Positions 41,603 to 45,137 of a stretch of 45,137 nucleotides of DNA are shown here, in pieces. How positions within the stretch are numbered: position 1 is the stretch's first letter; each line of letters begins with the position of its first letter. Under the pieces are notes generated by a model. It searched no databases, was not told the DNA's origin, and saw nothing but the letters and a program-made list of their open reading frames with translations. The translations under genes were made by a program, and so were the position numbers. The stretch is taken from the NCBI GenBank assembly GCA_045646845.1, contig JAZRLO010000039.1, positions 1 to 45,137 of the forward strand, written 5' to 3'. Origin of the DNA: HGM04593 sp045646845 (GTDB lineage Bacteria; Bacteroidota; Bacteroidia; Bacteroidales; Bacteroidaceae).

Positions 41603-43582
41603 ATGAAAAACCGAATCCTATTACTTTTGGCAGTTTTCTGCCTGACATTGTCGGCAAACACATTCGCCGCTGAGAAAAACAAGAAGCCGTTCGTAATTCC
41701 TGAGCTCCGCGAGTGGAAAGGTGCGACAGGCGAGTTTGCAATCACCGAAGCGACAAGAGTCGTGTATCCCGCAAAACAGCAGGAGCTCGCCGATGTTGCT
41801 AAGCTCTTTGCCGAGGACTACAAAAAGATGTTCGGGATTGAGTTGCAGGTTGCAGAAGGCAAAGCGAAGAAAGGTGACATAAGCATCACTATCGGTAAGA
41901 ACAAGAAGGTGGGCGATGAAGGTTACACCGCAAGCATCGCTAATGATGTAAAAATCAATGCAAACACAGTACGCGGTGCCATCTGGGCGACACGTACACT
42001 GCTTCAGATTGCAGAGCAGAACGGTGGCAAGCTACCAAAGGGCAGCATTGTCGATTACCCCGACTACGAGATGCGCAGCTTCATGCTCGACTGCGGCCGC
42101 AAGTTCATCCCCATCAGCTTCCTGCACGAGTATGTTGACTTCATGGCATACTACAAGATGAACACATTCCACATTCACCTCAACGACAACGCCTTCAAGC
42201 AGTACTTTAACCACGACTGGGCAAAGACTCCGTCGGGATTCCGTTTGGAGAGCGATTTCTTCCCCGGCCTTGCATCACGCGACGGCTACTACACAAAGCA
42301 GGAGTTCATTGACCTGCAGAAGCACGCAGAGCGCGTGGGTGTCGAGATTATCCCCGAGTTCGATGTTCCTGCTCACTCATTGGCATTCGTACACTACCGC
42401 CCCGAACTTGGCAGCAAGGATTACGGCCTAGACCACCTCGACCTCTTCAACCCTGCAACATATACATTCGTCGATTCACTCTTCATGGAGTACCTTGGCG
42501 GCGATGAGCCTGTATTCCGTGGCCCACGTTTCCACGTAGGTACCGACGAGTACTCTAACCGCGACACAGCCGTTGTTGAGAAGTTCCGTTACTTCACCGA
42601 CCACTGCATCCGCGAAGCCGAGAAATACGGCAAGCAGGCTTGCGTTTGGGGTGCACTCACACACGCAAAGGGCAACACACCGGTAAAGGTTGACAACGTA
42701 CTCATGTATGAGTGGTACAACGGCTATGCCGACCCGACAGAGATGATGAAGCTCGGTTACGACGTCATAAGCATCCCCGACGGTCTCACTTACATTGTAC
42801 CTGCAGCAGGCTACTACTATGACTACCTCAACTGCAACTACCTCTATGACACCTGGACACCTGCCATCATCGGTAACCAGACATTCCCCGAGAAGCACCC
42901 GCCGATTAAGGGCGGTTCATTCGCTGTTTGGAACGACCACGCAGGCAACGGTATCAGCTGCAAGGACATTCACTACCGCGTTTACCCTGCTATGCAGACA
43001 ATGGCTGTGAAGATGTGGACAGGCGCAAAACCAACAGTTCCTTTTGCAGAGTTCGACAAGGCACGTCTTGCACTCAGCGACGCCCCCGGTGTTAATATTG
43101 CAGGCCGTTTCAGCGGCGAGAAGAGAACACTCATCGACATGCCCGAACTTGCACCTATTACAAACCACGCAAATGCGACCGGCATCCGCGAAATCGGTTT
43201 CGAGTACAGCGTTTCATTCGACATCGACTACACGGCTGAGCGCAAGGGAGTATATCTATTCAAGTCACGCGATGCAGTCTTCTACCTCACAGACCCCGTA
43301 AAGGGTATGCTCGGTTTTGAGCGCGACGGTTACCTCAACACCTTCAACTACCAGTTCTACCCCGGACAGAAGGCACACGTGACAATCAGCGGCAACCAGG
43401 CCGAGACAAAGCTCTACATTGACGGCAAACTCATAGAGACACTCGACAAGCAGACAATTTACCACAACGAAGGCGGCAAGGACAAGATGTACTACGTACG
43501 CACACTCGTGTTCCCGCTTGAGAACACTGGCATCTACCAGAGCAAGATAACAAACTTCAAGGTTACAAACTACAGCAAGTAA
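41603..43582 (+). CDS. GH20 beta-N-acetylhexosaminidase
   Basis: A 659-residue exported glycosidase removing terminal GlcNAc or GalNAc from glycans. Signal peptide MKNRILLLLAVFCLTLSANTFA. Residues about 30-145 form the GH20b alpha/beta domain. The TIM barrel starts near MRSFMLDCGRKFIPISFL and holds the catalytic Asp315-Glu316 pair in HVGTDEYS, which act with the substrate acetamido group. WNDHAGNGIS and the Trp/Tyr residues of YEWYNGY line the pocket. The last 150 residues look like a concanavalin/LamG-type beta-sandwich (KLYIDGKLIETL). ATG 41603 is chosen over an in-frame TTG upstream. It may act with the sulfatases on host glycans. Confidence 0.94.
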   Translation: MKNRILLLLAVFCLTLSANTFAAEKNKKPFVIPELREWKGATGEFAITEATRVVYPAKQQELADVAKLFAEDYKKMFGIELQVAEGKAKKGDISITIGKNKKVGDEGYTASIANDVKINANTVRGAIWATRTLLQIAEQNGGKLPKGSIVDYPDYEMRSFMLDCGRKFIPISFLHEYVDFMAYYKMNTFHIHLNDNAFKQYFNHDWAKTPSGFRLESDFFPGLASRDGYYTKQEFIDLQKHAERVGVEIIPEFDVPAHSLAFVHYRPELGSKDYGLDHLDLFNPATYTFVDSLFMEYLGGDEPVFRGPRFHVGTDEYSNRDTAVVEKFRYFTDHCIREAEKYGKQACVWGALTHAKGNTPVKVDNVLMYEWYNGYADPTEMMKLGYDVISIPDGLTYIVPAAGYYYDYLNCNYLYDTWTPAIIGNQTFPEKHPPIKGGSFAVWNDHAGNGISCKDIHYRVYPAMQTMAVKMWTGAKPTVPFAEFDKARLALSDAPGVNIAGRFSGEKRTLIDMPELAPITNHANATGIREIGFEYSVSFDIDYTAERKGVYLFKSRDAVFYLTDPVKGMLGFERDGYLNTFNYQFYPGQKAHVTISGNQAETKLYIDGKLIETLDKQTIYHNEGGKDKMYYVRTLVFPLENTGIYQSKITNFKVTNYSK

Positions 43583-43606
43583 CAAGTAAAGGTTACACCA
43601 AACAAT

Positions 43607-43647
43607 AAAAATATTCCGCAGAGTCGATGCTCTGCGGAATATTTTTT
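43607..43647. terminator. bidirectional terminator between GH20 and purine permease genes
   Basis: AAAATATTCCGCAGAG (43607-43622) pairs with CTCTGCGGAATATTTT (43630-43645), preceded by an A-run and followed by Ts, so it works on both strands for the convergent genes. Confidence 0.88.
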
Positions 43648-43666
43648 ATATATACCAAGCAATCGT

Positions 43667-44959
43667 TTAAATGAAAATATATTTCAGGATAAACAATACC
43701 GCCAGAACATACATGATAGGAGTAATCTTCTTGAACTTGCCACAAAGCATATTCAGCACCACATACGAAATCATACCGAGCATTATACCGTTGGATATTG
43801 AATAGGTAAGCGGCATCATTACAATACAGATGAACGCAGGTATTGACTCGCAGTAGTCATTGAACGGAATCTTTCTCACTGACTCCAACATGAGCATACC
43901 CACAATCACAAGCGCAGCTGTTGTTGCTGCTGCAGGGATTGAAAGGAACAACGGCGAGAAGAACAACGAAACTGCAAAGCACACGGCAACCACAAATGCC
44001 GTAAGGCCGGAGCGTCCACCCTCGGCAACACCGGCAGCACTCTCAACGTATGTTGTGGTTGTTGAAGTACCAAGCAGCGCACCGGCAGTCGTTGCAATGG
44101 AGTCGGCCATGAACGCATGCTTAACCCTGTAGATGTTGCCATCCTTGTCCACCATGTTCGCTTTGCCACACACACCAATAAGAGTGCCTATCGTGTCGAA
44201 CAGGTCAATGAACAGGAACGTGAACACCACAACAAGCATGTCAATCGAGAAGATTTGGTCAAACTGAAATTGACAGAAAATTGGCTTAATCGACTCGGGA
44301 CTCGATAGAACACCCCTGAACTCTGTAATGCCTCCGGGAATACCAATAAGCATTGTAATGATTATACCAAGCAGGATTGCGGCAGGCACTCTCTTGGCAT
44401 ACAATATTCCTGTGATTACAATACCAATGAGAGCAAGCAGTGCATGACCCGAAGTAATATCGGCAAGCGTAACCAGCGTTGCAGGGTCGGCCACTATAAT
44501 CCCGCCGCTATGCAAACCAATGAAAGCAATAAAAAGTCCTATGCCGGCACCAATGGCATTTCTCAAGTGCATGGGTATTGCATTTACAAAAGCCTCGCGC
44601 ACGTTTGTAAGCGTAAGGATAATGAATATCACACCTTCAATGAGCACCGCCGTCAAAGCAAACTGCCATGAATAGTCCATACCAAGACACACAGAATAAA
44701 CAAAGAAAGCATTAAGCCCCATACCCGGAGCCAAGCCAAAAGGCAATTTTCCAATGAATGCCATTGCAAGGCAACCAATGATAGCAGCCAAAGCGGTTGA
44801 GGTAAATACCGCACCACCGGGCATTCCCTCAAGTGCACCGAACATAGTCGGGTTCACCGCAAGAATGTAAGACATTGTAAGGAATGTTGTAATACCCGCA
44901 ACAATCTCTGTTCTTACGGTGGTCTGTTCCGGATTGAATCCAAATAATTTCTTTAACAT
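43667..44959 (-). CDS. NCS2 purine permease (AzgA/GhxP type)
   Basis: A 430-residue inner-membrane permease with about 12-14 helices. N-terminal FGFNPEQTTVRTEIVAGITTFLTMSYIL and LPFGLAPGMGLNAFFVYSVC are hallmarks of the AzgA-like branch of nucleobase/cation symporter 2, which imports adenine, guanine or hypoxanthine with protons. FIDLFDTIGTLIGVCGKANM and GTSTTTTYVESAAGVAEGGRSGLTA match the substrate half. Exact purine unknown. I see no purine riboswitch and no clear -7 box in the 178 bp upstream, which are partly taken up by the palindromic element. Confidence 0.93.
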   Translation of the reverse strand: MLKKLFGFNPEQTTVRTEIVAGITTFLTMSYILAVNPTMFGALEGMPGGAVFTSTALAAIIGCLAMAFIGKLPFGLAPGMGLNAFFVYSVCLGMDYSWQFALTAVLIEGVIFIILTLTNVREAFVNAIPMHLRNAIGAGIGLFIAFIGLHSGGIIVADPATLVTLADITSGHALLALIGIVITGILYAKRVPAAILLGIIITMLIGIPGGITEFRGVLSSPESIKPIFCQFQFDQIFSIDMLVVVFTFLFIDLFDTIGTLIGVCGKANMVDKDGNIYRVKHAFMADSIATTAGALLGTSTTTTYVESAAGVAEGGRSGLTAFVVAVCFAVSLFFSPLFLSIPAAATTAALVIVGMLMLESVRKIPFNDYCESIPAFICIVMMPLTYSISNGIMLGMISYVVLNMLCGKFKKITPIMYVLAVLFILKYIFI

Positions 44960-44995
44960 AATCTATTTGTTTTATCTATTGAAAACTGATTGATT

Positions 44996-45137
44996 TAGAA
45001 GTTGTTTAAATTTATATCGCCAAGTTTTTTATAGAGCAAAAATTGGATGTTTATTTATTTTTCAAGGGCACATAGCGGGCTATGTAACTGCGAAAAAGAA
45101 AGAAACAGACGTTTTTGAATATAAAAAACGGCGAAAT
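44996..45137. repeat. long imperfect palindrome, MITE-like, cut by the window edge
   Basis: Nested complementary blocks around one centre: CGCC 45018-45021 with GGCG 45130-45133; GTTTTTTATA 45024-45033 with TATAAAAAAC 45120-45129; CAAAAA 45037-45042 with TTTTTG 45112-45117; TGTTT 45048-45052 with AAACA 45103-45107; TTTTTC 45058-45063 with GAAAAA 45092-45097; and the tip ACATAGC 45070-45076 with GCTATGT 45079-45085. Spacing is nearly symmetrical, so this is one folded unit of at least 116 nt. The left flank from 44996 (TAGAAGTTGTTTAAATTTAT) probably belongs to it. No reading frame. Mobile nature is inferred. Confidence 0.6.

Noticed and set aside
44960..45137. Purine riboswitch upstream of the NCS2 permease
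   Set aside because: No three-way-junction core sequences; the symmetry there is a single long palindrome.
1..45137. CRISPR array, prophage, integrase, transposase or toxin-antitoxin locus
   Set aside because: No regularly spaced repeats and no protein with such motifs were seen on either strand.

Overview
The window is a stretch of chromosome from a member of the Bacteroidales (Bacteroides/Prevotella-like). Four things point there. Most genes are preceded by the Bacteroidetes -7 box TAnnTTTG and lack Shine-Dalgarno sequences. The primary sigma factor is short and lacks region 1.1. Lineage-typical proteins are present: a CarboxypepD_reg/DUF5686 outer-membrane protein, type III glutamine synthetase, a DUF4847-like lipoprotein, a clostripain-type C11 lipoprotein, and a galM-transporter-galK operon. 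Two sulfatases carry a serine-type active site. There is no phage, plasmid, CRISPR array or transposase gene. Most of the window is core metabolism and housekeeping, with accessory patches in the intergenic regions.

Layout, left to right. 447-3029 is a large outer-membrane protein. It converges on a minus-strand pair: a small secreted protein coupled to a C11 cysteine peptidase lipoprotein. Next come rpoD (minus), the RNase P RNA gene (plus) and an unknown secreted protein (plus). A minus-strand block follows: a CPA1-type cation/proton antiporter, an OPT oligopeptide transporter with a small lipoprotein, and a sulfatase whose stop overlaps the start of a DbpA-like RNA helicase. From 15.2 kb on the plus strand: grpE-dnaJ-folC, then a structured RNA/terminator region, then galM-sugar transporter-galK, then a second, larger sulfatase. 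After it, a consensus promoter leads into about 320 nt of strongly structured RNA and a 125-aa protein of unknown function.

From 26 kb: an unknown secreted protein and tex (minus); tkt-rpiB (plus); type III glutamine synthetase (minus); nagA (plus); then a compact plus-strand run of an M3 oligopeptidase, a lipoprotein, dCMP deaminase and an S41 protease, followed by tRNA-Gly(CCC) and a GH20 beta-N-acetylhexosaminidase. The window closes with a minus-strand NCS2 purine permease. Upstream of it is the left part of a long imperfect palindrome that runs off the right edge.

How the genes fit together: the sulfatases, galactose operon, GH20 enzyme and NagA are consistent with desulfation and breakdown of host or dietary glycans rich in Gal/GalNAc/GlcNAc. 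That link is inferred from context; there is no SusC/SusD pair here. The best candidates for undescribed biology are RNA and DNA structures rather than proteins: the multibranched RNA at about 25420-25680, the rod-like RNA at 18413-18562, and the palindromic element at 44996-45137.
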